Made by a program: the position numbers and the translations under genes. From contig CAJWXK010000002.1 of NCBI GenBank assembly GCA_913048995.1, positions 1 to 48,607 on the forward strand: 48,607 nt of DNA, written 5' to 3'. Positions 17,849 through 27,020 of this stretch are shown one piece after another. Position 1 is the first letter of the stretch; each line of letters begins with the position of its first letter. Source of the DNA: an uncultured Synechococcus sp. (GTDB taxonomy: Bacteria; Cyanobacteriota; Cyanobacteriia; PCC-6307; Cyanobiaceae). Below the pieces are notes generated by a model. The model was not told where the DNA came from, did not search any database, and saw only the letters and a list, made by a program, of their open reading frames with translations.

Positions 17849-17872
17849 GGGGTGAGGTGTTGGCCTCACCCC
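17849..17872. other. Intergenic stem-loop between two outer-membrane-like genes
   Basis: GGGGTGAGG-tgttgg-CCTCACCCC perfect 9-bp stem; no U-tract on the minus strand. Confidence 0.7.
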
Positions 17873-17882
17873 GCGTGCCAAC

Positions 17883-18896
17883 TCAGAAGCTGAAGCTCAC
17901 GCCGGTGCCGATGTGGTGGGAGAAGCCGGTGCCCCAACCTTCCCCGCCTTTTGTGCTGTACATCGGCTCCCAGTGAGCAAACACCACCGCTTTCTCGCTA
18001 ATGGGGTACTCGAGCGCCAGTTCACCGCCCCAGTCAGTGCGTTGCGGGAGCTTGGCGTAGTCACCAGGCACATAGAAACGCGGACCAACCGTGAGGGTGA
18101 CGTTCAATTTGTCGTAGTTGAAGCCAAATCCTGGGCGGACATCGGTGTAGTTGCCGATGTAAAGGCCATCGCTCTCCCAGCCGGTGGCGTTCTTGGCCGA
18201 GATGAAAATTCCATCAACGACGTCCTCGAGGCCATCGCCGAGGGCGAAGTTCACATCGCCATCACCAAAGGCGTAGATCGCGCCAAAGTGCATTTCATTT
18301 TTGAGACCCTTCTTCTCGTCCTCGCCTTGATTAGCGGTGACGTAGTAGGGCTTCCAAGTGGCAGAGAGAGCGAGCTGCTCAGTGGGTTCGTAGCGAACCT
18401 GCAGGTAACCCTTGAGATCGGTGCGGCGGTAAGGGGCGCCATCGCTGTGGCTGTGGGCATGCTCCTCATGTTCATGCTCCTCTTCGGCGTGCTCCTCGCC
18501 TTCGTGCTCTTCTTCTTCGTGGTGATGGTCGTCATGGTCATCCTTGTGGACCAGTCCGTAAAAGTGCTCGGCCTCACCCCATACGGCAGCTCCACCCACC
18601 TGGGCTTCGATAGCGAGGCTGCCGTTGTTGGAGAGGCCCCACTCAAAAACAGCCCCGGCCATGGCATCGATGGCGTAGTGCTGTGGCTGTCCAAGTTCAA
18701 CGAGATTGTTCTCAAAGCCGCCGTGGCCTTCGATGGTGATCACGGGGCGCACATTGAATTCGCCAGGGGCGAGTTCCTCACCACCGGCAGCGCCGTGGGC
18801 ATGGGCGGATGAGAGGAGCGCGTCTGGGATGCCGAGGCTGAGGCCGACGCTGGCACCGAGGAGACAGGTCGTGAGGCGGGGAAAGCGAAAGTTCAT
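17883..18896 (-). CDS. Outer-membrane-like protein with His/Glu-rich loop
   Basis: Signal-like N-terminus, beta-strand repeats, HKDDHDDHHHEEEEHEGEEHAEEEHEHEEHAHSHSDGA insert, C-terminal ...HIGTGVSFSF. Confidence 0.7.
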   Translation of the reverse strand: MNFRFPRLTTCLLGASVGLSLGIPDALLSSAHAHGAAGGEELAPGEFNVRPVITIEGHGGFENNLVELGQPQHYAIDAMAGAVFEWGLSNNGSLAIEAQVGGAAVWGEAEHFYGLVHKDDHDDHHHEEEEHEGEEHAEEEHEHEEHAHSHSDGAPYRRTDLKGYLQVRYEPTEQLALSATWKPYYVTANQGEDEKKGLKNEMHFGAIYAFGDGDVNFALGDGLEDVVDGIFISAKNATGWESDGLYIGNYTDVRPGFGFNYDKLNVTLTVGPRFYVPGDYAKLPQRTDWGGELALEYPISEKAVVFAHWEPMYSTKGGEGWGTGFSHHIGTGVSFSF

Positions 18897-18951
18897 GGTT
18901 GATAAGGAAAGGGGTTAAGCGGGTTGGTTAGGAGAAAAGGAACGAGGTGCT

Positions 18952-19860
18952 TCAGGAAATGGCAGCCCAGCGGGTTTGAAGTTCTTCAGCGGCCTTGGTG
19001 TCGCAGCGGCCCCCTTGGGCATCCACGAAGTTGCAGACGTTGTCCGTAGCGGTTTGCACCAGGCTGCGGCCAGGGGCAGTGCCCTCGCTGTAGAGGGGCT
19101 TTGGTGCAATCGGTACGCCAGAGCTGCGGCTGATGCGCCTCATGGTTTTGGAGGGGGGCAGGCTGTCGGCAAAGATCGCCTTGGAGCCGGAAGCCTTGAT
19201 GGCTGCAGTAATGCTGCGCAGGCTGGAGGGACGCAGAGTGCCGCCGGTGGTGAATTCATCCAGCAGGGGCAGCTCTTTGATGCCGTAACGACGAGCCATG
19301 GGGGCAAAGCTCTTGTGGCTGGTGACCAGAACGCGTTGATCCTTGGGCACGGTCTGGATCTGAGCTTTGATCCAGCCATCGAGATCCTTGAGCACAGCAC
19401 TGGCTTGCTGCTGGCGCTTAGTAATTGCTGAGCTGGCGGTTCCTTCAGCCACACCCTGCAACTTGATGCTCACAACCTCGCCGATGGCGATCACCTGTTT
19501 GGGGTCATGCCACAGATGAGGATCGTTGCCTGGGTGATTCGGAACAGCAATCTCGCCAACGCGAATCACCGTGGCTTTGGTGTCGATGTCATCAAGGGCT
19601 GGCGTCAGGCTGTAGCCGTTGATCAAAACCAGGTCGGCTTCCGCCAGTTGTTGCCGTTCACTGGGCCGCAATCTCAGGGAATGAGGGTCACTACCAGGTT
19701 TGACGATGCATTGGACCTCTGCCTGATCAGCGGCAAGGGTCTCGGTCAGATCGCAGAGGACGCCATCAGCGCCAATGACCAGCGGGGCTGCAACACCAGT
19801 GGTCGGAGCGAAGACAGCTGCTGCCACAGGCAGCAAGGCCACCAGAGGAACGAGGCGCAT
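18952..19860 (-). CDS. znuA: Zinc ABC transporter substrate-binding protein (ZnuA-like, no His-rich loop)
   Basis: VQCIVKPGSDPHSLRLRPSERQQLAEADLVLINGYSL; DPHLWHDPKQVI; LVTSHKSFAPMARRYGI, cluster A-I SBP hallmarks. Confidence 0.88.
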   Translation of the reverse strand: MRLVPLVALLPVAAAVFAPTTGVAAPLVIGADGVLCDLTETLAADQAEVQCIVKPGSDPHSLRLRPSERQQLAEADLVLINGYSLTPALDDIDTKATVIRVGEIAVPNHPGNDPHLWHDPKQVIAIGEVVSIKLQGVAEGTASSAITKRQQQASAVLKDLDGWIKAQIQTVPKDQRVLVTSHKSFAPMARRYGIKELPLLDEFTTGGTLRPSSLRSITAAIKASGSKAIFADSLPPSKTMRRISRSSGVPIAPKPLYSEGTAPGRSLVQTATDNVCNFVDAQGGRCDTKAAEELQTRWAAIS

Positions 19861-19878
19861 GAATTTTCTTTGACCAAA

Positions 19879-19893
19879 CGATAATCATTCTCA
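19879..19893. promoter_or_regulatory. Candidate Zur operator upstream of znuA
   Basis: CGATAATCATTCTCA, AT-rich imperfect palindrome resembling TGATAAT-N-ATTATCA, ~19 bp upstream of znuA. Confidence 0.6.
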
Positions 19894-19924
19894 TTTTGAA
19901 GCCTGAATTTGCTGCTCTTTGTGT

Positions 19925-20713
19925 TCAGTTCAGTCTGTGGCCTGTTTTTGGTAGCAAAAGAAGCAGCAAGCAGAGCCAGCCAATCAGGGGGCCAGGAGGG
20001 AGATCAAGCATCAGTGCGAGTCCAAATCCCGCGAGACTGCAGCTGGCTCCAATGACGGAGGCGCGCACCATGGCGCCCGATAGGCTCGTGGCCCATTGCA
20101 GCGCAAGCACAGCGGGGGCACAGAGCAGCGCGATCACCAAGATGATCCCAACAGCAGCAATGGCACTCACTACAACGAGCGTTGTCACTACTGCAAGAAC
20201 CGTGCGGAGGCGAGACACGCGCAGACCGGCAGATTCGGCGCCTTCGGGATCGACGCCGCTGAACACCAGCGGCCTGTACTGAGTGGTGATGAACACCAGG
20301 CTCACGCCTGCTGCCACAAGTGTCTGGATTAAGTCCCTCCAGCCGGCGGTCAACAGATCGCCGAACAGCAGTGATTCCAGCTCCACACGCTGCTCAAGTA
20401 ACGCCAGCAGCAGGACTCCTGTGGCTAATGCGCCGGCCAACACAGTGTTGATCACTGCTTCCTGTTGCTGGCTGTGGGAGCGGATCAGCCGTTCGGCTAA
20501 CAACGCAGCAGCCAGGCCGCTCAGCCAGCCACCGAGAGCCGGATCCAGCTGCAGGGCGATGGCAATTGCCAGACCTGGAAGGACGCCATGGGCAATGAGA
20601 TTGGCCTGCAGGATGCGTCGCTGCGTCAACAGAACCGTGCCCACCGTGGAGCACAGGGCCCCTTCCAGAATGGCGAAGATCAATGGCAGGGCCCACCAGG
20701 GCAGGTCTTCCAT
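19925..20713 (-). CDS. znuB: Zinc ABC transporter permease
   Basis: Multi-TM ABC-3 family protein: LLTQRRILQANLIAHGVLPGLAIAIAL...LLFGDLLTAGWRDL. Confidence 0.88.
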   Translation of the reverse strand: MEDLPWWALPLIFAILEGALCSTVGTVLLTQRRILQANLIAHGVLPGLAIAIALQLDPALGGWLSGLAAALLAERLIRSHSQQQEAVINTVLAGALATGVLLLALLEQRVELESLLFGDLLTAGWRDLIQTLVAAGVSLVFITTQYRPLVFSGVDPEGAESAGLRVSRLRTVLAVVTTLVVVSAIAAVGIILVIALLCAPAVLALQWATSLSGAMVRASVIGASCSLAGFGLALMLDLPPGPLIGWLCLLLLLLPKTGHRLN

Positions 20714-20716
20714 GGC

Positions 20717-21445
20717 TTAGTGCGGGCAACGTGTTGCGCTGCTCATCAGATCATTGAGCTGTTGGCCGACATCAGCGGGGGACCCGTCAAACAGCACTTG
20801 GCCATCCAGCACGATCACCCGGTCGTATTGCATTAAGGCCGTCCCCCAGTCGTGGCTGGTCAGGCAGATACTCCGGCCCTCGCGGGCGAGCTCTTGCAGC
20901 AACTCAATCACCTGGGCTCGTGTAGGAGGGTCCATCGCTGAGCACGGTTCATCGAGCAGCAGGGTTTGAACGTTCTGGGCGATCGCTGCAGCCAGGAGAA
21001 CCCGCTGCTGCTGACCACCAGAGAGCATGCCTAGTCGGTCTGTGGCGCGATCGATTAGGCCCACTCTCTCGAGCGCCTCTTGGGCCGTCATGCCTCGAGT
21101 GCCCGACTGACGGCGAGGCTGTCGTAGATGCACCATCTCAAGCGCAGTAATTGGGAAGGACCAATCGATGCGCCCTCGCTGCGGCATGAGGGCGATCTGC
21201 TGGCGGCAGGATTGCAGCGCTGCTTCTCCGATGAGCACCTTGCCAGCGGTGGGGTTGAGCATGCCCTGCATGATCTGCAGCAAGGTGGATTTGCCAGCGC
21301 CATTAGGACCAATTAACGCTGTCAGTTCGCCGCTTCGCAGCTTGAGGTTGATCTCATGCAGCACCGTATTGCGGCCATAGGAGTGGCTAATTCCTCGCGC
21401 TTCGAGGCAGGCCTTGTTTGAGAACTCAGGGCTCAGGGTCGGCAC
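20717..21445 (-). CDS. znuC: Zinc ABC transporter ATP-binding protein
   Basis: Walker A GPNGAGKST, signature LSGGQQQRVLLAAAI, Walker B LLLDEPCSAMD. Confidence 0.88.
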   Translation of the reverse strand: MPTLSPEFSNKACLEARGISHSYGRNTVLHEINLKLRSGELTALIGPNGAGKSTLLQIMQGMLNPTAGKVLIGEAALQSCRQQIALMPQRGRIDWSFPITALEMVHLRQPRRQSGTRGMTAQEALERVGLIDRATDRLGMLSGGQQQRVLLAAAIAQNVQTLLLDEPCSAMDPPTRAQVIELLQELAREGRSICLTSHDWGTALMQYDRVIVLDGQVLFDGSPADVGQQLNDLMSSATRCPH

Positions 21446-21813
21446 TTGATGCAGTGACCGAATACTTCAAGGGTGTGGAACAGTGGGGTGAAGCCTTCTG
21501 GCGAGTGCAACTGAAGATCATCCCTTTCCACGGGGCATTTTGGCAGGGGCAAGCTCTTGCCGCACTCCAGACAGGTGAGGTGATGCACATCTCGCGCGAG
21601 CGGGGCATAAAGGGCTTCACCCGAGGGAAGATGACGGCAGCGCACCTCTCCCTTCTGCTGCAACAAGTGCAGATTGCGGTAGACCGTGGCTAATCCCATC
21701 GATTGGGATTGAGCCTTCAACAAGCTGTGCAAGGCTTGACCGCTCAATTCATCCTTGCTCGATTCAAGGATGGTAAGTATCTGTTGTTGGCGAGCGCTCA
21801 GGCTTTTAGCCAT
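21433..21813 (-). CDS. zur: Fur-family regulator, probable Zur
   Basis: Fur-fold GLATVYRNLHLLQQKGEVRCRHLPSGEALYAP, HHLTCLECGKSLPLPKCPV; overlaps znuC start by 13 bp. Confidence 0.85.
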   Translation of the reverse strand: MAKSLSARQQQILTILESSKDELSGQALHSLLKAQSQSMGLATVYRNLHLLQQKGEVRCRHLPSGEALYAPLARDVHHLTCLECGKSLPLPKCPVERDDLQLHSPEGFTPLFHTLEVFGHCIKCRP

Positions 21814-21837
21814 GGCGAATTTTTAGACAGAAGTAGC

Positions 21838-22299
21838 TTAAGCGGTTTTTTCGCTAGCCCAACTGGGTCTGGCTTCCCAGCAGGCGGCATTGCTGCTGTT
21901 CTCGCGAGCTTCCACTTTCCAGCACCAGGAACGCCCACCATCGCGTTCGAGCAACAGCTCATTGGCGCGTTCCCATACCCAGCGCGCACTGCCTTCCATG
22001 CCCACATTGGCCATCACGCGCAGATCCAGAGCTCCGAGCTCATGAAGACGTTGCCATTCGCCTAAAAGCGGATCGTTGGCATTGGCCAAAAAAGTGTGGT
22101 CGAACTGTTCAGTGAGCTGTGCTCGCAGCTGCTTGAGCCCTGAGAAATCAACAACAAAGCCTGTGCCATCAAGTTTGCCTGCAGCAAACCAACAGGTGAA
22201 GCTGCGGTTGTATCCATGCACAAAGCGGCAGTGGCCTGGGTGGTTTGGCTGGCGATGGCAGCAGGGAAATCCCTCGAAGCGTTTGGAGCAGGTGTACAT
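21838..22299 (-). CDS. 6-pyruvoyl-tetrahydropterin synthase/QueD-family protein
   Basis: [38 protein letters not shown] (zinc-ligand His pattern), [25 protein letters not shown]. Confidence 0.78.
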   Translation of the reverse strand: MYTCSKRFEGFPCCHRQPNHPGHCRFVHGYNRSFTCWFAAGKLDGTGFVVDFSGLKQLRAQLTEQFDHTFLANANDPLLGEWQRLHELGALDLRVMANVGMEGSARWVWERANELLLERDGGRSWCWKVEARENSSNAACWEARPSWASEKTA

Positions 22300-22346
22300 G
22301 GCGCTGCCGTGCGCTGCGAAGCTGTTCACTCAGTGTCCCTTGTTCC

Positions 22347-23015
22347 ATGGCCGAGCCACTGCAACTTCCGCTCGAGCAGCTTCGCTTCAATGCCGATGGA
22401 CTCATTCCGGCAATTGCTCAGGACTGGCTCGACGGCGCGGTGCTCATGGTGGCCTGGATGAACCGCAATGCCCTTGAGCAGACGCTGGCGACCCGCGAGG
22501 TGCACTACTGGAGTCGATCGCGTCAGGAGCTCTGGCATAAGGGAGCCACCAGTGGTCACTTCCAGGATCTTCGTGAAATCCGCTACGACTGTGATGCCGA
22601 TGTGCTGCTCTTGACGATTGAGCAGCGTGGTGATGTGGCCTGTCACACCGGGGCCCGCAGTTGTTTTTACGAGGCTGGCCCTGTTCCCACCGCCGGCGGT
22701 CCGGCAGCTCTACCGCCCCCGGCTGATGCCTGCACCGAACTGGCCAGGGTCATTAGCGAGCGGCGCGATCAGCCGGAGGAGGGCAGCTACACCAACAAGC
22801 TCTTGGCTGGTGGTGACAATCGCATCCTCAAGAAGATCGGAGAGGAGAGTGCCGAGTTCGTGATGGCCTGCAAAGACGACGACCCCGAGCAGATCGCGGG
22901 GGAGGCGGCTGACGTGATTTATCACTTGCAAGTAGCACTGGCGCATCACGGTGTCGACTGGCGCCGCGTCCAGGAGGTGCTGGCAGAACGCCGCGGTGCA
23001 CCACGCCGCGATTAG
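22347..23015 (+). CDS. hisI: Bifunctional phosphoribosyl-AMP cyclohydrolase/phosphoribosyl-ATP diphosphatase
   Basis: [50 protein letters not shown], then [12 protein letters not shown]...[13 protein letters not shown] (HisE). Confidence 0.93.
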   Translation: MAEPLQLPLEQLRFNADGLIPAIAQDWLDGAVLMVAWMNRNALEQTLATREVHYWSRSRQELWHKGATSGHFQDLREIRYDCDADVLLLTIEQRGDVACHTGARSCFYEAGPVPTAGGPAALPPPADACTELARVISERRDQPEEGSYTNKLLAGGDNRILKKIGEESAEFVMACKDDDPEQIAGEAADVIYHLQVALAHHGVDWRRVQEVLAERRGAPRRD

Positions 23016-23020
23016 TGGAG

Positions 23021-24334
23021 CTAGCGCAATTGTTCCAGCTGTCGTGATGGCAGCCAACCCACATGTCCCACGGCTCCAGGGATGCCCTTCAAGCTGAGGT
23101 CATCGACCTTCAGCAGGTAGGCCTGCGGTAGGCGCAAAGGTTCCAGCTCCAGCCGCAAGGGGCGCAGTAGCAGGAGTAAGGCGCGTCGACTGGGGTCGTA
23201 GTGCATGGAGCTTCCTGGGTCAAGTTCATAGCCAGTCAGTGGCTGTCGCAGCAGCGTTTCCCCATTGCGATTGAGCTCTACGAGTTCAAGCAGCGGCGTG
23301 CGGATTCCGCTCAGTAGCAGGATCCAGATGCGATCTGCAGCGCCAGCGCAAGCACTTGCCACCAAGGCTTCGTTGCCGATCCACAGCTGCTGCGGTGCTT
23401 TGCCCGGCTCAAGTAGCTCCAGGGAACGTCGGTAGTCAGGCCAGTGGCGCACTAGCAGGGCGCGGCCGGCCTGGGGACAGAAGCTGCTGAGGTCCCTGAG
23501 TCCGGGCAACACATCACGGCGCGGCGGAAGCGGCGGCAGGGATTGCAGCACGAGGCCATCGCGTTCGGGTACGACTGCCAGGCCTCCTTGGGGTACTAGT
23601 CGAATGGGGCCGCCGGCGCTGATGGCCAGTTCGCGTCTCTGGCCACCTGCGGACCACAGCTTCACTGAGGCCTGGCGCTGCTCCAGAGTTGAGCGCTGTA
23701 CAAGCAGATCGCCTGGGTTGTTGGTGCTGAGGCTGGCGAAGACCACCGGTTCGCGCTCCAGTTCCTGCGGTGTTCCGGCCTGCAGTTGGGGTGAGAGCGG
23801 CAGGCGCCAGACCCGTTTTTCCAAAGGATCACGGGCACTGACCAGGGCCACCCCGCTGCCATCACCCAAGGGAAGGAGGTCGTGCACCTCTCCGGGAAAC
23901 CGGTTCAGGACTTGCCAGCCGCTGTCTTCCTTCCAGTGCAACAGCTGCTCGTGGCTCCCCTCGGGCCGACTGGCCACTAGTGCTGGTCGCGGCTCCCAGC
24001 GCCAGTGGCTCGCTGCGAGCGTTTGGCCCCGTTGATCCTGTCCTCCCAGTCGAAGTTCCACCGGCCCCTCAATAGCCTGGGTACCTGTCAGTTGCAGGCG
24101 CCAGCGGGTGCCTTCCCCCAGCAGTTCATGGGGCAGATCAGGAACCAGCTCAAGCTGTTGGCGCAGGCTGGCGCCATCCATCGGCCGGCTGAAGCGCAGC
24201 CCAAGCGCTGCCAGGGCAGAGCCAGGTGCTTCCGGCTCCAGACGCTGTAGTCGCGGTGGACGTCGCTGCAGCAGTTGCTGCTGAATCAAGGCCAGCCCTA
24301 GACCGGCCAGCAGCAGTGCACCCCAGCGTTTCAT
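23021..24334 (-). CDS. Uncharacterised 437-aa exported/membrane-anchored protein in zinc operon
   Basis: N-terminal hydrophobic anchor, SbsA Ig-like LRFSRPMD motif, then beta-rich region; 4-bp overlap with the TIGR03943 gene. Confidence 0.65.
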   Translation of the reverse strand: MKRWGALLLAGLGLALIQQQLLQRRPPRLQRLEPEAPGSALAALGLRFSRPMDGASLRQQLELVPDLPHELLGEGTRWRLQLTGTQAIEGPVELRLGGQDQRGQTLAASHWRWEPRPALVASRPEGSHEQLLHWKEDSGWQVLNRFPGEVHDLLPLGDGSGVALVSARDPLEKRVWRLPLSPQLQAGTPQELEREPVVFASLSTNNPGDLLVQRSTLEQRQASVKLWSAGGQRRELAISAGGPIRLVPQGGLAVVPERDGLVLQSLPPLPPRRDVLPGLRDLSSFCPQAGRALLVRHWPDYRRSLELLEPGKAPQQLWIGNEALVASACAGAADRIWILLLSGIRTPLLELVELNRNGETLLRQPLTGYELDPGSSMHYDPSRRALLLLLRPLRLELEPLRLPQAYLLKVDDLSLKGIPGAVGHVGWLPSRQLEQLR

Positions 24335-25014
24335 GGCTCCAGGGGGCGCTCCGGTTTGGGGATTAACTCGATTGCATCGGCCACCACAATGCTGCGCAAT
24401 CCACCTTGATGGCGTTCAACTCCCATTGAGCCACTGACCTCAAACCACTGGTCCGCTTTGGGCTGGCTGCCTGTGGGCCAGAGGACCGGCAGGCCGACGG
24501 GGGTTGCATCGGCCAGACAGCACCGCACGGTCAGTCGCGCCAGCTGCGGGGGGGCTCCTGGCACCGGCAGTACAAATCCGCTGATGCGAACTGGATCGTC
24601 GCGGTAGAGCTCGGGGTCAGGTTGACTTCGTAGCAGACGCACCCAGTCCGTGAGGCTGCGTTGCTCTGGCGGTGAGAAAAAGGTCAGGGCCTGATCTGCA
24701 TCGCCCAGATCACTGGTGGAGCGGTTGGCGGCCAGGGTGGAGAGAGAGGGCCTTGGTGGCAAGACCAGCAGGAGCGGTGCTGCCAGAAGCATCACCAATG
24801 CGGGCCTTTGACCGCTGCGCCGCGGTGGAGGGAATCGCAGGGCCATCAGCGCAAGGCCCAGGAGCAGCAATGCAGCCACAAAGACCAGCCAGTGGAAATC
24901 GGCCTGAAGCAGCAAGTTGAGTCGGCCGCTGCTCCATGCCTGAAGAAGCACAGCGCCCCAAAAGCCCAAGGCCAGAGGAGGGAGCCAGTTCATAGCAGCA
25001 GCATGTTGAGCCAT
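24331..25014 (-). CDS. TIGR03943/DUF1980-family protein (YcgQ-like)
   Basis: Two N-terminal TM segments and DPELYRDDPVRISGFVLPVPGAPPQLARLTVRCCLADATPVGLPVLWP. Confidence 0.75.
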   Translation of the reverse strand: MAQHAAAMNWLPPLALGFWGAVLLQAWSSGRLNLLLQADFHWLVFVAALLLLGLALMALRFPPPRRSGQRPALVMLLAAPLLLVLPPRPSLSTLAANRSTSDLGDADQALTFFSPPEQRSLTDWVRLLRSQPDPELYRDDPVRISGFVLPVPGAPPQLARLTVRCCLADATPVGLPVLWPTGSQPKADQWFEVSGSMGVERHQGGLRSIVVADAIELIPKPERPLEP

Positions 25015-25991
25015 TGGCCGATCAGCAGCACCGCCAGGACAACGCCGCCAAGCATCAGCAGGATGCCGCGGCGGCGAAAGAGTCGCGCAAACAGGCTCAG
25101 GCTTTTGAGGTCGATCACTGGGCCCAGGAGCAGAAAGGCCAGCAGAGCTCCTGGGGTCACTAGGGCGGCAAAGCCCAGGGCAAGAAAAGCATCGACGCTC
25201 GAGCAGACGCTCACTACCACGGCCAGCACCATCAGGCTGATGACGGAGAGGGTGGGTGCCTGTCCCACCGTGAGGAAGAGATCCCTGGGAATCAGGGTCT
25301 GAATCGTGGCAGCAATGGCACAGCCCAGCAGCAGCAGGCTGCCTAGTTCAAGAAATTCCCGCAATCCATGGTCAAGGAGCACTGATAGTGGAGGCCGTGC
25401 TGGCTCCATCACTGGCGATGCAGGCGTCATGGGTGGCGGGCCGATCAGACCGCCCCGGCGCTCAAGCAGGCTGGCGCGCTCCAAGGGTTGTCCCATGCGC
25501 CGCTCCTCCAGCAGGTCGGGAGCCAGTAAGGCGGCTTCGCTGAGCTGCTGCAGTAAAGCGGTCAGGGCCAGGGCAATGAGCACGCTCCCCAATGGACGCA
25601 GCAGTAACAACCAGGGACGATCAGGGAAGGCTGCCCAGGTGCTCAGCAGCACGATCGGATTCAGCACCGGGGCGGCGAAGAGGAATCCCAGGGCTGCCCC
25701 CATCGGAGCCCCCTGGGCCAGTAGGCGCCTTGCTACTGGCACATTGCCGCACTCGCAGGCTGGGAGGGCAAAGCCAAGAGCGGCACCACTGAGGGGGCCT
25801 AGTAGTGGATGTGTCGGGAGTTTCTGCAGCCAGCGGCCTCGTGGATCCCAGGCACGCGCCACTGTCGCAATGGCCACACCGATGAGCAAAAAAGGGATCG
25901 CTTCAAGCAGCAGGCCTTGGAAAACAGCCCAGACGGTCTGCAGCTGAGGGCCAAACGGCAGATTCACCCCTAGTTTGAGAACGATTCCCAT
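24990..25991 (-). CDS. COG0701-family permease (YraQ/YcgR-like)
   Basis: LPACECGNVPVARRLLAQGAPMGAALGFLFAAPVLNPIVLLSTW motif; eight or so TM segments. Confidence 0.82.
   Translation of the reverse strand: MGIVLKLGVNLPFGPQLQTVWAVFQGLLLEAIPFLLIGVAIATVARAWDPRGRWLQKLPTHPLLGPLSGAALGFALPACECGNVPVARRLLAQGAPMGAALGFLFAAPVLNPIVLLSTWAAFPDRPWLLLLRPLGSVLIALALTALLQQLSEAALLAPDLLEERRMGQPLERASLLERRGGLIGPPPMTPASPVMEPARPPLSVLLDHGLREFLELGSLLLLGCAIAATIQTLIPRDLFLTVGQAPTLSVISLMVLAVVVSVCSSVDAFLALGFAALVTPGALLAFLLLGPVIDLKSLSLFARLFRRRGILLMLGGVVLAVLLIGQWLNMLLL
25976..25990. promoter_or_regulatory. Candidate Zur operator in divergent zinc promoter
   Basis: TGAGAACGATTCCCA, imperfect palindrome matching the znuA box CGATAATCATTCTCA at 10 of 14 core positions. 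Confidence 0.45.
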
Positions 25992-26006
25992 TCAGGTTGA
26001 TCTGGC

Positions 26007-27020
26007 GTGGCGCGTGTGTTGAACAGGATCGCTGGGACTTTGGCATCTGTCCCCCTCCTGACGCTGCTTGTTGCTTGTGGTTCAGGCTCCGAACAGGCAT
26101 CAGCTCCCACGGCGGAGAGTGAAGCGTCGCCTCAAGAGCCGCTGCAGGTGGTGACTACCGTGCTGCCGGTCAATCTCTTCACCCAGGCGGTGGCGGGAGA
26201 TTGCGCCACGGTTACTTCTCTTCTTCCTGCTGGAGCTGACACCCACGCCTTCCAGGCCCGTCCCCAGGATGTGGCCACCTTGCGCAAGGCGCAGGTCCTG
26301 GTCGTCAACGGCCTCGGTCTTGAGGCATTTCTCAAACCACTCCTGGAGAGTGCCGAAAATCCTGCCCTGATTGAAATTGACACCAGCAAGGGCATCACCC
26401 CTATGAAACTTGAAGCGGAAGAGGAGGGTGGACACCACCATCACCATGGCCATGGTCACGACCACGGCCATCACCATGGTCACGGTGATGGGGAAGAAGC
26501 GGTGGATCCCCATATCTGGCTCGATCCGATGCTGGCCTCCAAACAGGTGGAGAACATTCGTGATGGTCTGATCCAGGCTGATCCGGGCTGCGCTGATGGC
26601 TATCGCCAGCGTGCAGCGAACTACCTCTCTGAGTTGAAGCGGTTAGATCAAGACCTGGCCACCACGCTTGCGCCTCATAAAGGAGGCACTGTGGTCAGTT
26701 ACCACGAAGCTCTTGGATATTTCGTGCGCCGCTACGACCTCAAGGCTGAGGCCCTGGTGACCTTGCCGGAGGATCAGCCCACTCCCGCCGATGTCCAGCG
26801 CGTTAGTGCAGCGCTGAAACAAGCCAAGGCCAATGCTGTGCTGACTGAACCTGGTGGCGGTAGTGCTGCCTTGCAGTCCATCGCCAAAGATCTGGACTTG
26901 TCATTGGAGGTGTTTGATCCAATGGAGCTGGTGCCCGCCGATCAGCAGCGCACCCCGCAGCTTTACGTCAAGGTGATGCAGAGCAACGGTGCAGCGGTGG
27001 CAGCCACCTTTCAGCCTTGA
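26007..27020 (+). CDS. Second zinc-type ABC substrate-binding lipoprotein with His-rich loop
   Basis: Lipobox-like LLVACGSG, HHHHHGHGHDHGHHHGHGDGEE, DPHIWLDPMLASKQVENI; GTG start (alternatives 26016/26019). Confidence 0.88.
   Translation: MARVLNRIAGTLASVPLLTLLVACGSGSEQASAPTAESEASPQEPLQVVTTVLPVNLFTQAVAGDCATVTSLLPAGADTHAFQARPQDVATLRKAQVLVVNGLGLEAFLKPLLESAENPALIEIDTSKGITPMKLEAEEEGGHHHHHGHGHDHGHHHGHGDGEEAVDPHIWLDPMLASKQVENIRDGLIQADPGCADGYRQRAANYLSELKRLDQDLATTLAPHKGGTVVSYHEALGYFVRRYDLKAEALVTLPEDQPTPADVQRVSAALKQAKANAVLTEPGGGSAALQSIAKDLDLSLEVFDPMELVPADQQRTPQLYVKVMQSNGAAVAATFQP

Noticed and set aside
17913-18812. 299-aa plus-strand ORF antisense to the His/Glu-rich outer-membrane-like gene
   Set aside because: Lies fully inside a better-supported minus-strand gene; long antisense ORFs are expected at this GC content and codon bias.
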